Notes under the pieces: model-generated
Told to the model about the DNA's origin: nothing
Database searches by the model: none
The model's input: only the letters and a program-made list of their open reading frames with translations
Assembly: GCA_964550165.1 (NCBI GenBank)
Contig: CAZJYC010000005.1
Span: 1-61,972, forward strand
Length of the DNA: 61,972 nt
Direction: 5' to 3'
From: CAZJYC01 sp964550165
GTDB lineage: Bacteria; Acidobacteriota; Aminicenantia; Aminicenantales; Aminicenantaceae
Part shown: positions 30,780 to 38,917 of the stretch, piece by piece
How the letters are laid out: every line of letters begins with the position of its first letter
How positions within the stretch are numbered: the first letter of the stretch is position 1
Position numbers and translations under genes: made by a program

Positions 30780-33131
30780 CTATCCTTTCTTGGCCTCGCC
30801 GCTGACAATTTTTTTGATATCCTCGGCTGAGGCAACTCCGCTGTTAAACATATAGCATGTCGAGCTTTCAAGAAGCCTTTCGAAGAAATTCCTCTGCAAT
30901 TCCGCCCTTTCAGGGGTCTTCAGCAGAAGATGGGGATTATAAAAAGGCTGGCTCTTGGCCGGACTGAGGGTCTGTCTCATGCCTATGATTTCTCCGGATT
31001 CGAGAATGCGCAGTGCATCGTCTTTATCCATTTCCACAGAGGGCGGAGAAACAGTATCGGAGCGAAGAATGAATATCCAGCGCAGCGAAGTCCTTTTGAC
31101 ATGCTTGGCCGGCCCCTGGATCCAGTAAGGATCGAGAAGGGCATGGGCATCTTTAGATGCCTTGTAGCAGTAGGGTGAACCACGGTCAAGACGGCAGTCA
31201 TCAAGCCTGAGGCATTCGCTGTTCTGGCAGTCCTCCTTGCGGATGATGACATTCTCGCATTTGCTGTTGTCAAAAAGCGCTGCCAGACGGGCAAAGGATT
31301 CGACAGTGTTGGTCGGCAGGAAGAGCTTCCGTTCAACAGAATCGGCCAGGGCCGCGCCTCCCGAAAAGCGGACAAAGACCGTGTCGTTGGAGTGCAGACG
31401 GAATCGGTCATCCTCGAGGAGGGCAAAGAAGAGCTCAGTTTTTTTGGTGCCCTTGGGGCCGATGAGAACGAGCCCGTTTCCGTCGATATCGGCAGACATA
31501 CCCCTGACAGCGTAGACATTAAACAATCTTTCTGAGACATCCATCACAAGCCCCAGGGCCATGCTCCGCAGTGGAGAATAGTTGTCGGCGTTGACAAGAA
31601 TGCCTGTGTTCGTTTCTGTGTTGTAGTACGCGTGCGGTTCGCGGCCGGCAATGCCGTCAACGGCGTAGATGATGCCGTGCGGCTCTAAATCCGCTTCCAG
31701 TTGAGCCGGGTACCAGTTTTCCATCCAGAAATCGTTCAGATGGGCAATATTGGTCCGCAACTGAACGACAACACCGTTGATGTTGGCATTCCATTCAAAA
31801 TAGTTTTCGTAGCTGAGATGACTTTCCATTTCGGCCACCAGGGCGTCTTTCATCTTGAGCGAGATGCTGGAGTCCATGGGAACGGACTTTTTCCAGCGGG
31901 TTAGGGTGTTGTTCAGGGCAATACGCCTGACCTTTTTGGCCGTCTTGAGGCGGGAAAGGGCATCGATAATCCGGTCCATACCCTTCTCCAGGTTTTCCAT
32001 GGACGTGGCATAGGAGATGCGGATGTAATCGTCAGCGCCGAAGGCATCACCGGGAACGATGGCCACTCGTGCCTCTCTCAGAAGGTAGTAAGCCATTCCG
32101 TAGGAGTTTCGAATCTGGATATTGTTGAATTCTTTATCATAGTAATAGGAACAATTGGGGAAAAGATAGAATGCGCCCTGGGGCTTGAAGCAGGAAACAT
32201 GGGAAATAGTCTGAAGTCTCATTAAGAGATAATTCCTCCGTCTCTGGAATTCAGCCGTCATCCTGGAGACATCATACTGGGGTCCGGACAAGGCTTCCAG
32301 GCTTGCTTTTTGCGAGATGGAGCAGGGATTGGAGGTGGTATGGCTCTGGACTTTGGCCATGGTGTCGATGATTTCTGCCGGACCGGCCGCAAAGCCTATG
32401 CGCCACCCGGTCATGGAGTAGGATTTTGAGACCCCGCTGATGAGGATAGTCCTTTTTTTGATTTCCTCTCCCAAGGAAGGAAAACTCACAAAACGGAAGT
32501 CGTCGTAGATGATTTTGCTGTAAATTTCATCGGCGATAACGAGGATGTCCTCGTCGGGAATGATGTCAGCCAGGGCTTCCAGCTCGTGTTTTTGGTAAGC
32601 GGCACCTGTGGGATTGGCGGGGTTGTTGAGGATTAAGGCCTTGGTTGCGGGAGAAATAGCATCCTTGAGCTGGTCTGGGGTCAGGAGAAAGCCGTTTTCC
32701 TCCTTGGTCGGGATGATGACAGCTTTGCCTTTGGCCAGCGCCACAGCCTGAGGGTAGGTGACCCAGTAGGGTGCAGGGACGATGACTTCATCGCCTTCGT
32801 TGACAACGGACTGAATGAGGTGGAAGAGGGAGCTTTTTGCGCCCGTGGAGACGATGATTTCGTTCCTGGCATATCTCAGGCTAAAATCTTCACTGAGCCT
32901 GGTGATGATGGCTTCCTTCAGGGCTGGGATTCCCTCGGTTTCTGTGTATTTGGTGAAATTCTGCTCGATGGCCCGGATGCCAGCAGTTTTGATGTGTTCG
33001 GGCGTGGGGAAATCCGGCTCTCCAACGCTGAGGTCGACGACATCGATTCCTTCCGCCTTCATCGCTTTGGCTTTGGTTGTAATTTTGAGTGTCGGAGATG
33101 TGCCGATTTGATTAGCCTTTTCTGATATCAT
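30780..33131 (-). CDS. Aspartate-type aminotransferase fused to a PEPCK/HPr-kinase-like P-loop domain
   Basis: 783 residues, about twice an ordinary aminotransferase. Residues 1-395 are a complete class I/II enzyme: DLSVGEPDFPTPEHI, NNPANPTGAAY, VIADEIYSKIIYD, PLP lysine in SGVSKSYSMTGWRIGF, and RISYATSMENLEKGMDRI. After about residue 410 comes a second domain. It contains ADIDGNGLVLIGPKGTKKTE, a P-loop like that of PEPCK and HPr kinase, then LHSNDTVFVRFSGGAA and a Cys-rich stretch (KCENVIIRKEDC, NSECLRLDDC, YCY). No stop or frameshift separates the halves, so it is a true fusion. Neighbours are flotillin (26 bp) and pckA (27 bp). The substrate of the second domain is unknown. Confidence 0.85.
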   Translation of the reverse strand: MISEKANQIGTSPTLKITTKAKAMKAEGIDVVDLSVGEPDFPTPEHIKTAGIRAIEQNFTKYTETEGIPALKEAIITRLSEDFSLRYARNEIIVSTGAKSSLFHLIQSVVNEGDEVIVPAPYWVTYPQAVALAKGKAVIIPTKEENGFLLTPDQLKDAISPATKALILNNPANPTGAAYQKHELEALADIIPDEDILVIADEIYSKIIYDDFRFVSFPSLGEEIKKRTILISGVSKSYSMTGWRIGFAAGPAEIIDTMAKVQSHTTSNPCSISQKASLEALSGPQYDVSRMTAEFQRRRNYLLMRLQTISHVSCFKPQGAFYLFPNCSYYYDKEFNNIQIRNSYGMAYYLLREARVAIVPGDAFGADDYIRISYATSMENLEKGMDRIIDALSRLKTAKKVRRIALNNTLTRWKKSVPMDSSISLKMKDALVAEMESHLSYENYFEWNANINGVVVQLRTNIAHLNDFWMENWYPAQLEADLEPHGIIYAVDGIAGREPHAYYNTETNTGILVNADNYSPLRSMALGLVMDVSERLFNVYAVRGMSADIDGNGLVLIGPKGTKKTELFFALLEDDRFRLHSNDTVFVRFSGGAALADSVERKLFLPTNTVESFARLAALFDNSKCENVIIRKEDCQNSECLRLDDCRLDRGSPYCYKASKDAHALLDPYWIQGPAKHVKRTSLRWIFILRSDTVSPPSVEMDKDDALRILESGEIIGMRQTLSPAKSQPFYNPHLLLKTPERAELQRNFFERLLESSTCYMFNSGVASAEDIKKIVSGEAKKG

Positions 33132-33157
33132 GACTGACCTGCTTTTTTAAGGAATGG

Positions 33158-34564
33158 TTATTTCTCTTCTTTTTCTTCAGGAGAGAATTTGTCTTTGAGA
33201 TATTTCTTCAAGTCCACTCCGGTCAGGGACTTGACAACTTCGGGCATTTGAGCCAGAACTTCTGCCACCTGGGAGGTGATTTTGGTCGTTCCTAAATTTT
33301 TATCCCCTCCGACGACGACAATTTTATCTACTTTGGACAGAGGCTCGGAGATGGCTCTAGCCAAATCAGGGAGTATCTTGAGGTACATTTCAAAAAGAGC
33401 GGCCTGGTTGTATTTCTGCCAGGCGTCAGCCTTTTTCATCATCGCCTCAGCCTCAGCCAGGCCTTTTTGCTTGAGCTCCTCTGCGGCAGCCTCGCCCTCA
33501 AGTTTCAGCGCCTCGGCTTTCCCTTTGGCCTCAGCCAATATGCGGTATTCTTCAGCTTCTGCCTCGGCCTTGAGCTGGTATTTCCGGGCATCGGCTGGCT
33601 TGACGACCGTGGATTCGAGCTCTTTCTGTTTGCGGGCAATTTCCAATTCCTCAATCTTTATCGCCTGTTCTCTCTCGATAAGCATGACCTTGGCTTCTTC
33701 CTTCTTGATGTCCTGGGACATTCTGAAACGCTCGAGTTCGTAAGAGAGGTCTGCCTGAGCCTTTTTCTGGTTGACTGCAACCTGTGATTCGGCTTTTTTG
33801 CCTTCATTCTCCCACTGGGCTTTGGCGATCAGAGCTTCTGCCGCAAGCTTGGCAACCTCTGCTTCTTTGCGGGCCTGAGACGATTTGATCGTGGCTTCCT
33901 TCTGAGTCTCGGCTTCTGCGATCGCCGCATCGCGCTTGGCCGCAACGATTTGAGGCTTGCCGAGGGCATCCAGGTACCCTTGCGTATCGCTAATGTCTTT
34001 GAGGGCAAAGGACATCATGGTCAAGCCCATTCGGGAAAAGTCCTTCAGGGTTGCCTCTGTGACCTTAGCCGAAAATTCTCCTCTTTTCCTATAAATATCG
34101 TCTGCGGTCATGTTGCCGATGACCTCCCGCATTTTTCCCTCGAGGATGGTCACCGAAACGTCCCTGATCCCTTCCTTTCCCAAACCTAAGAATTGCTCTG
34201 CAGCCAATCGGATGGAATGGTCGGAGGAGTCGATCTTGACCTGGGCTGTGGCTTCAGCCATGATGGGCACACCGCCATTGGTCAGTACTTCAGGAGTCTT
34301 GATATTCAGGGTGATGACTTCCATAGGCAGGAAGTTGACGACTTCGAGGAAAGGCAGGACAAAAGTTCCACCGCCGAGACGATAGCGGTAGCCGATTTTT
34401 CTTTTTGTGCCATCCGGCTCGATGACAGTCCTTTTTCTTCCGCCGGAAATAATAAGGACTTCATTGGGGCCAACTTTCCGGTATTGTTTGGCCAAGAGAA
34501 GAATGACCAGGGCTAAGACAACGACTATGATGCCTATTATGACGAGTTGAGTGATGAGGGCCAT
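33158..34564 (-). CDS. Flotillin-like SPFH/band 7 membrane scaffold protein
   Basis: 468 residues: an N-terminal membrane span (QLVIIGIIVVVLALVILLLA), an SPFH domain (YRKVGPNEVLIISGG through LTMMSFALKDISD, about residues 30-200), and a long Ala/Glu/Lys-rich coiled coil (about 210-410). The C-terminal oligomerisation segment has DLARAISEPLSKVDKIVVVGG. Flotillins organise membrane microdomains. ATG 34564 is preferred because GGAGG is 5 nt upstream and the span then starts the protein. It heads a run with the aminotransferase fusion and pckA; the functional link is not obvious. Confidence 0.9.
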   Translation of the reverse strand: MALITQLVIIGIIVVVLALVILLLAKQYRKVGPNEVLIISGGRKRTVIEPDGTKRKIGYRYRLGGGTFVLPFLEVVNFLPMEVITLNIKTPEVLTNGGVPIMAEATAQVKIDSSDHSIRLAAEQFLGLGKEGIRDVSVTILEGKMREVIGNMTADDIYRKRGEFSAKVTEATLKDFSRMGLTMMSFALKDISDTQGYLDALGKPQIVAAKRDAAIAEAETQKEATIKSSQARKEAEVAKLAAEALIAKAQWENEGKKAESQVAVNQKKAQADLSYELERFRMSQDIKKEEAKVMLIEREQAIKIEELEIARKQKELESTVVKPADARKYQLKAEAEAEEYRILAEAKGKAEALKLEGEAAAEELKQKGLAEAEAMMKKADAWQKYNQAALFEMYLKILPDLARAISEPLSKVDKIVVVGGDKNLGTTKITSQVAEVLAQMPEVVKSLTGVDLKKYLKDKFSPEEKEEK

Positions 34565-34620
34565 CGCCACCTCCTTGGAATCCTCCTCTTTAAAGGGAGG
34601 ACTCAAATATGAGAATCACC

Positions 34621-34649
34621 ATTATAATTATTTATTTTCTTTTTTTAAA
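34621..34649 (-). promoter_or_regulatory. Possible promoter for the flotillin-aminotransferase-pckA run
   Basis: Minus strand: TTTAAA (34649-34644), 17-bp spacer, perfect TATAAT (34626-34621). The leader includes a short inverted repeat (TCCTCC/GGAGGA) ahead of the ribosome binding site. Confidence 0.45.
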
Positions 34650-34832
34650 GACCTTTTCCTGGGCGAATAACATGTTCTTTTCGATATGGAAAATCATGTT
34701 AAGGATCTCGGAGTTTCGAATGACTCCTTACATAACTCAGGATTGAAGTTTTCTGGAGGATTGGGTCTTCGCTTACGGCAACAGTCATTCTTGGACATGG
34801 AAAATGGAGATGTCCCAAGAGATCGGTGTTGG

Positions 34833-35777
34833 CTATCTTTTTTTCAGGCTCAACTTTTTTTGGAAATAATCGATTGTTTTCAGCAGGCCCTCCTCGAGGC
34901 CTGTTTTTGGAAGCCAGCCGAGTTTTTCTCTGGCCAGGGTGATGTCAGGGCAGCGCCGGATAGGGTCATCGGGGGGCAGCGGATTGTGGGCAATCTTCGA
35001 GGAGCTTTTTGTGAGCTCGATGATTTTTATGGCCAATGAGAGCACTGTGATTTCATCCGCGCTGCCTAAATTCACAGGCCCTGTAACGTCCTCTGTACCC
35101 ATCATTTTGATCAGAGCCTGAACCATATCAGAAACATAGCAGAAAGACCGGGTCTGACTTCCCTCTCCGTAAACGGTCAGGGGCTCTCCTCTTAAAGCCT
35201 GGACGATGAAGTTGCTGACAGCTCTTCCGTCGTCGATGGCCATCCGGGGGCCGTAGGTGTTGAAAATCCTCGCGATTCTGATGTCCACCTTGTTCTGGCG
35301 GTGATAATCCATCATCAACGTCTCAGCGGCTCTTTTCCCCTCATCATAGCAACTTCGGAATCCGACCGGATTGACATTGCCCCAGTAAGTTTCCGGTTGA
35401 GGATGAACTTTTGGGTTGCCGTAGATCTCGGAGGAGGACGCGAACAGGATACGGGCCTTTGTCCTTTTAGCCAAGCCCAGCATGTTGACCGTGCCCATGA
35501 CGTTGGTTTTGACCGTTTTGATCGCGTTGTCCTGATAATGGATGGGCGAAGCTGGACAGGCAAGGTGGTAGACTTGATCGACTTCAACAAAGAGCGGGTG
35601 GATGATGTCATGGCGGATTGCTTCGAAATGGAGAATGGGGATGAGATGGCGGATGTTATCCTTGCTTCCAGAAAAAAAATTATCGACGGAGATGATGTCT
35701 TCGCCCTTTTCGAGCAGAGCTTCACAAAGATGGCTGCCCAGGAATCCAGCCCCTCCTGTGACCAGAATGCGGCTCAT
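34833..35777 (-). CDS. uxs: UDP-glucuronate decarboxylase (SDR family)
   Basis: 314 residues of the extended SDR fold. The NAD site is ILVTGGAGFLGSHLCEALL at the N-terminus. LACPASPIHYQDNAIKTVKT is diagnostic for UDP-xylose synthases. The catalytic triad includes Ser in FASSSEIYG and the YxxxK pair in SCYDEGKRAAE, and RIFNTYGPRM follows. It converts UDP-glucuronate to UDP-xylose for surface polysaccharides. It follows rph by 15 bp, in a run that also has lpxK and lpxL, so it is probably part of an envelope-building transcript. Confidence 0.9.
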   Translation of the reverse strand: MSRILVTGGAGFLGSHLCEALLEKGEDIISVDNFFSGSKDNIRHLIPILHFEAIRHDIIHPLFVEVDQVYHLACPASPIHYQDNAIKTVKTNVMGTVNMLGLAKRTKARILFASSSEIYGNPKVHPQPETYWGNVNPVGFRSCYDEGKRAAETLMMDYHRQNKVDIRIARIFNTYGPRMAIDDGRAVSNFIVQALRGEPLTVYGEGSQTRSFCYVSDMVQALIKMMGTEDVTGPVNLGSADEITVLSLAIKIIELTKSSSKIAHNPLPPDDPIRRCPDITLAREKLGWLPKTGLEEGLLKTIDYFQKKLSLKKR

Positions 35778-35792
35778 CTCTTTCTTTCCGTC

Positions 35793-36536
35793 TTATCTGT
35801 AAGCCATGAAAAGCAGACTCTTTTTCTTGAGGATGTCTCTCTGAATCTGGATAATTTCCTTGATTCCTTTATCTGCCAGGGTGAGGAGAGTCGAAAGATC
35901 TTTTCTCGAGAAAGGATTTTTCTCTGCTGCGACCTGGACTTCCACCAGCTGCCCTCTCTCTGTTTCAACGACATTCATATCGATCTCCGCTCTTGAGTCC
36001 TCAGCGTAGTCGAGGTCAAGGAACGGTTGTCCATCGACTATGCCTACGCTGACTCCAGAGACCAGATGTTTGAGGGGCATCTGGTCGATCGTTTTTTCGT
36101 CCAGCATCTTTTTCAGGGCCAGAGCCAGAGCCACGCAGGCTGATGTGATCGAGGCCGTGCGTGTTCCCCCGTCAGCCTGGATGACATCACAGTCTAGGAT
36201 GATCGACCTCTCGCCCAGGACGATGAGGTCGGTCACAGCGCGAAGGGAGCGCCCGATCAGGCGTTGAATCTCCTGGCTCCGGCCGGAAAGACGGGTGAGC
36301 GACCTTTCGCGGACTGTTCTTTTTTCCGTGGAGCGGGGAAGCATGGAGTATTCTGCTGTGATCCAACCTGCTCTGCTGTTTTTGAGAAAGGGAGGGACTT
36401 TGTCTTCGATGGTGGCTGCGGCAACGACCCTGGTTTTGCCGATTTCGATGAGGGCTGAGCCGTCAGCAAAATCCAGATAATCCGGCTTGATCTTTATCGG
36501 CCTGAGTTCGTCGAAAGCGCGGTTGTCGTCTCTCAT
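35793..36536 (-). CDS. rph: Ribonuclease PH
   Basis: 247 residues. It starts MRDDNRAFDELRPIKI, as RNase PH does, and contains GKTRVVAAATIEDKVP, GWITAEYSMLPRST, RSLTRLSGRSQEIQRLIGRS, DCDVIQADGGTRTASIT and DLDYAEDSRAEIDMNVV. It trims tRNA 3' ends by phosphorolysis. ATG 36536 overlaps the stop of the lpxL-like gene in ATGA, indicating coupling; a longer in-frame start would lie inside that gene. Confidence 0.95.
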   Translation of the reverse strand: MRDDNRAFDELRPIKIKPDYLDFADGSALIEIGKTRVVAAATIEDKVPPFLKNSRAGWITAEYSMLPRSTEKRTVRERSLTRLSGRSQEIQRLIGRSLRAVTDLIVLGERSIILDCDVIQADGGTRTASITSACVALALALKKMLDEKTIDQMPLKHLVSGVSVGIVDGQPFLDLDYAEDSRAEIDMNVVETERGQLVEVQVAAEKNPFSRKDLSTLLTLADKGIKEIIQIQRDILKKKSLLFMAYR

Positions 36537-37441
36537 CGTTTGCTTTCTTCCTTTGGCCTCGTTCTCCATCGGTTGTGAAACCAAAGCCAATAGTCAGGTT
36601 TTCTGCGAATTTGAGCTTCTATGATATTAGTGCATGTCTGAGTGATTTTCAATACCTGATCTTGGTCTTTTTCTGGGAGGATCTCCAGGGGACTTAGGAT
36701 TTGGATACGATAGGTCTTGGCTGAGGTCGGACAGCAAAAGGCGGGGATAAGAGGAGATTTTGTCCTGAGATAGAATGCGGCCAAAGCCGGCGTTGTGGCC
36801 GCTTTCTTGCCGAAGAAATCGACAAAGACGGCCTGCTGTCTGAGAACGTTCTGGTCGATCAAAAAAACAACCATTTCCTTGGCCCGGAGCGCCTGAAGAA
36901 CCTTTTTTGTCGCCTGAAGCTTGTAGATAACCTTTGCTCCCAAACCTGTCCTGAGCTTGAAAAGTTCTTTTTCAAGGAGCCTATTATCCAGCGGCCGGGC
37001 GACCACACTGAATTCGCCCTTTTTGGATAGAAAGTGTTGAGCAACTTCCCAGTTTCCATAATGCGCTGAAAAAAGAAGGGCACCTCTTTTTTCCTGAAGC
37101 GCTTTGTCGAGGTAATCTTCGCCCTCGACATCGATGAGTCCATTCTTTTTTTCTTCGTCAAGGCAAGGGAACTTGATGCCCTCCGCAAGAAACTCGCCGA
37201 AATGCCTGAAAGAGTTCTTGGCAATTTTTTTCTGCTCGGAGACGGAGAGTTCTGCACCAAAGGCTATGCTCAGGTTAGAGAGAGCGATCCGCCGATGTTT
37301 TTTATCCAGGTGGTAAAAAATGAGGCCCAGAGACCGGCCCAGGGAAAGGCATATCTTTCGGGGAAGAACGGCAAACAGAGCTCTAACGGGTTTGAAAACC
37401 CAGTATACCGTTCGTTCCCTGAATCCCGGCATCTCAGGCAC
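36533..37441 (-). CDS. lpxL: Lipid A late acyltransferase (LpxL/HtrB family)
   Basis: 302 residues with the HX4(D/E) acyltransferase motif in FSAHYGNWEVAQHFL near residue 126. An N-terminal hydrophobic/amphipathic region and the VVFLIDQNVLRQQAVFVDFFG and TPALAAFYLRTKSPLIPAF blocks of the family are also present. It transfers a secondary acyl chain to lipid A at the inner membrane. The C-terminus IRRKPDYWLWFHNRWRTRP is typical. It overlaps lpxK by 8 bp and rph by 4 bp. Which acyl position it modifies cannot be read. Confidence 0.88.
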   Translation of the reverse strand: MPEMPGFRERTVYWVFKPVRALFAVLPRKICLSLGRSLGLIFYHLDKKHRRIALSNLSIAFGAELSVSEQKKIAKNSFRHFGEFLAEGIKFPCLDEEKKNGLIDVEGEDYLDKALQEKRGALLFSAHYGNWEVAQHFLSKKGEFSVVARPLDNRLLEKELFKLRTGLGAKVIYKLQATKKVLQALRAKEMVVFLIDQNVLRQQAVFVDFFGKKAATTPALAAFYLRTKSPLIPAFCCPTSAKTYRIQILSPLEILPEKDQDQVLKITQTCTNIIEAQIRRKPDYWLWFHNRWRTRPKEESKR

Positions 37442-38426
37442 TTATACCTCTGTTCTGGAGCAGGCGAACGAACTCTGGATAGAATTCGTGATCCAGGTCA
37501 AGGGCGATCTTCAAATAATAGAAAGGGAGGTCTTTAAACTTATCTTTGTCAGCGAGCTTGACCGCGTCTTTCTCGGTGGTGATGATCGCCCCGGCTTGAG
37601 TATTTTGGTATATATCTTTGATTTTCTTAACAGAGGACGGCGGATAAGAATGATGATCAGCGAATTTCAGGAAGGCGAGCGGCTGAAGGCCCTCCTTCTG
37701 GAGTGTGGAGCGAAACCGTTCGGGCTGAGCTATGGCGCAGAAAGCTAAATTTTTTTTCTCCCGGAATTTTTCGACCTGTATCATCTCTTCTTGCCCTACC
37801 TTGAAAAGCCCTGCGCTTCGCACGGAGTATTCGAGAGTGCAGATTTTCGGAAAGCGCTGCTTTATGTTTTGGGAATTCGCGCCTTTTTTTATAAGGAGAA
37901 TATGAGCTCTTTTCAGGGAAGTGACGTGTTCGCGCAGGGCAATCGTCTCGTCCGGGTCATAGAGGACAATGTCCAGGTCACGGTGAAGGCGCCGATGCTG
38001 AAAGCCGTCGTCGAGCACAGCGATGCCAAAACCGGATTGCGCGGCTCTGCGGCAAGAGACAAGGCGGTTCTTGCCGATAAAGATTCCGGCAGACGGAATA
38101 TTCTGGGCCACCAGAAAAGGCTCGTCTCCTGAATCCAGCCAGCTTCCAAAGATATTTTTTCCGTCGGAAAGAACGCCCCCCTTTTTTTCCCACTTGCCTT
38201 TGTATCCTCGGGAAACAAGGGCTGGCTTGAAGCCGCGCTGGGCGAGAAACGAGATTAAGTTTACGACCATGGGGGTTTTTTCCGTTCCGCCAAAGGCGAT
38301 GTTCCCGACACTGATGACCGGAAGCGGAGCTTTTTGAGGCGTGAGAAATTTCCGATTGTATAGCCAATTTTTTAACTGGCATCCTGTGCGGTAAGGAAAA
38401 GAGAGTAAGAAGAAAAGAAACTTCAT
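37434..38426 (-). CDS. lpxK: Tetraacyldisaccharide 4'-kinase LpxK
   Basis: 330 residues. It phosphorylates the 4' position of the lipid A precursor at the inner membrane. Landmarks are a membrane-associated N-terminus, VISVGNIAFGGTEKTPMVV (the P-loop; most LpxK read GGTGKTP), ALVSRGYKG, GDEPFLVAQNIP and the diagnostic AVLDDGFQHRRLHRD. The C-terminus has the TTEKDAVKL motif. The Gly-to-Glu change in the P-loop is worth checking. ATG 38426 is preferred over 38447 for length. It opens the lpxK-lpxL-rph-uxs run. Confidence 0.92.
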   Translation of the reverse strand: MKFLFFLLSFPYRTGCQLKNWLYNRKFLTPQKAPLPVISVGNIAFGGTEKTPMVVNLISFLAQRGFKPALVSRGYKGKWEKKGGVLSDGKNIFGSWLDSGDEPFLVAQNIPSAGIFIGKNRLVSCRRAAQSGFGIAVLDDGFQHRRLHRDLDIVLYDPDETIALREHVTSLKRAHILLIKKGANSQNIKQRFPKICTLEYSVRSAGLFKVGQEEMIQVEKFREKKNLAFCAIAQPERFRSTLQKEGLQPLAFLKFADHHSYPPSSVKKIKDIYQNTQAGAIITTEKDAVKLADKDKFKDLPFYYLKIALDLDHEFYPEFVRLLQNRGISA

Positions 38427-38467
38427 CCTCTGGCGACTATACACCATTCAATTTTCTCTTTCAAGGT

Positions 38468-38647
38468 GCTCCGGCTATGCGGTTCAAAAACACGCCGCTT
38501 TTTCCCCAGCGAGGCAAAAGCGGCTCGGTTTCAGGCTTCGCTCACAGAAAAAGGGGACTGTCCCTTTTTATTAGAGGGACAGTCCCCTTTTTCTGCACCG
38601 TGCCCGGCTCAGCCTTCAAACGGTTTTTTCACCGCATAGCCTCCGCA
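38468..38647 (+). repeat. Dispersed hairpin repeat, copy 2, with an inserted palindrome
   Basis: GCTCCGGCTATGCGGTTCAA, the hairpin GCCGCTTTTTCC / GGCAAAAGCGGC around CCAGCGA, CTCGGTTTCAGGCTTCGCTC, then GCTCAGCCTTCAAACGGTTT and CCTCCGC follow the 9189-9335 copy. The CTCTCCCTTCGGTCGAGGAA segment of that copy is replaced here by a 51-bp palindrome (38545-38595). Confidence 0.8.
38545..38595. repeat. 51-bp perfect palindrome (20-bp arms) nested in the hairpin repeat
   Basis: Arms 38545-38564 and 38576-38595 are exact complements built on AAAAAGGGGACTGTCCC, with an 11-nt AT-rich loop. It occupies the place of the CCTTCGG stem in the other copies, so it looks like a later insertion or swap. Confidence 0.8.
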
Positions 38648-38752
38648 CAGCATAGAATAGGCCGGCAATAAAATAGCAGTCTGAAGAGATACATTTCTCC
38701 AAGAAAAGGAAGAGAATCAAGTTGGATGATAAACTGAATGAGATTAAATACA

Positions 38753-38815
38753 GGGCTCCGGCTATGCGGTTCAAAAACACGCCGCTTTTCTGTCTTGAGC
38801 CACTCTGCCTGAGCC
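38753..38815 (+). repeat. Partial copy of the hairpin repeat
   Basis: GGGCTCCGGCTATGCGGTTC and AAAAACACGCCGCTTTTC repeat the first third of the element 285 bp earlier; the tail CACTCTGCCTGAGCC resembles the end of the 27371-27467 repeat. Confidence 0.6.
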
Positions 38816-38829
38816 TTCCTTTTTTATCT

Positions 38830-38857
38830 TTGACACGGGCTTTTGTCTTGTGATAAT
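38830..38857 (+). promoter_or_regulatory. Sigma-70-type promoter for the VPS10/BNR protein
   Basis: TTGACA (38830-38835), 16-bp spacer, GATAAT (38852-38857). The leader is about 55 bp with AGGAGG at 38905-38910, 7 nt before the TTG start. Confidence 0.6.
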
Positions 38858-38917
38858 TTTAGCAACAAAAAAATGGCCATTCTGGCTGAACGAGCTTACT
38901 AAAAAGGAGGAGAAAAT

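Noticed and set aside
34565..34832. Short minus-strand frames between uxs and flotillin
   Set aside because: One reads a few protein-like residues (SEILNMIFHIEKNMLFAQEK) but is interrupted by stops in every frame; no start.
35301..35996. 231-codon plus-strand frame
   Set aside because: It lies antisense to the uxs and rph genes, both with clear family motifs; composition is that of a shadow frame.
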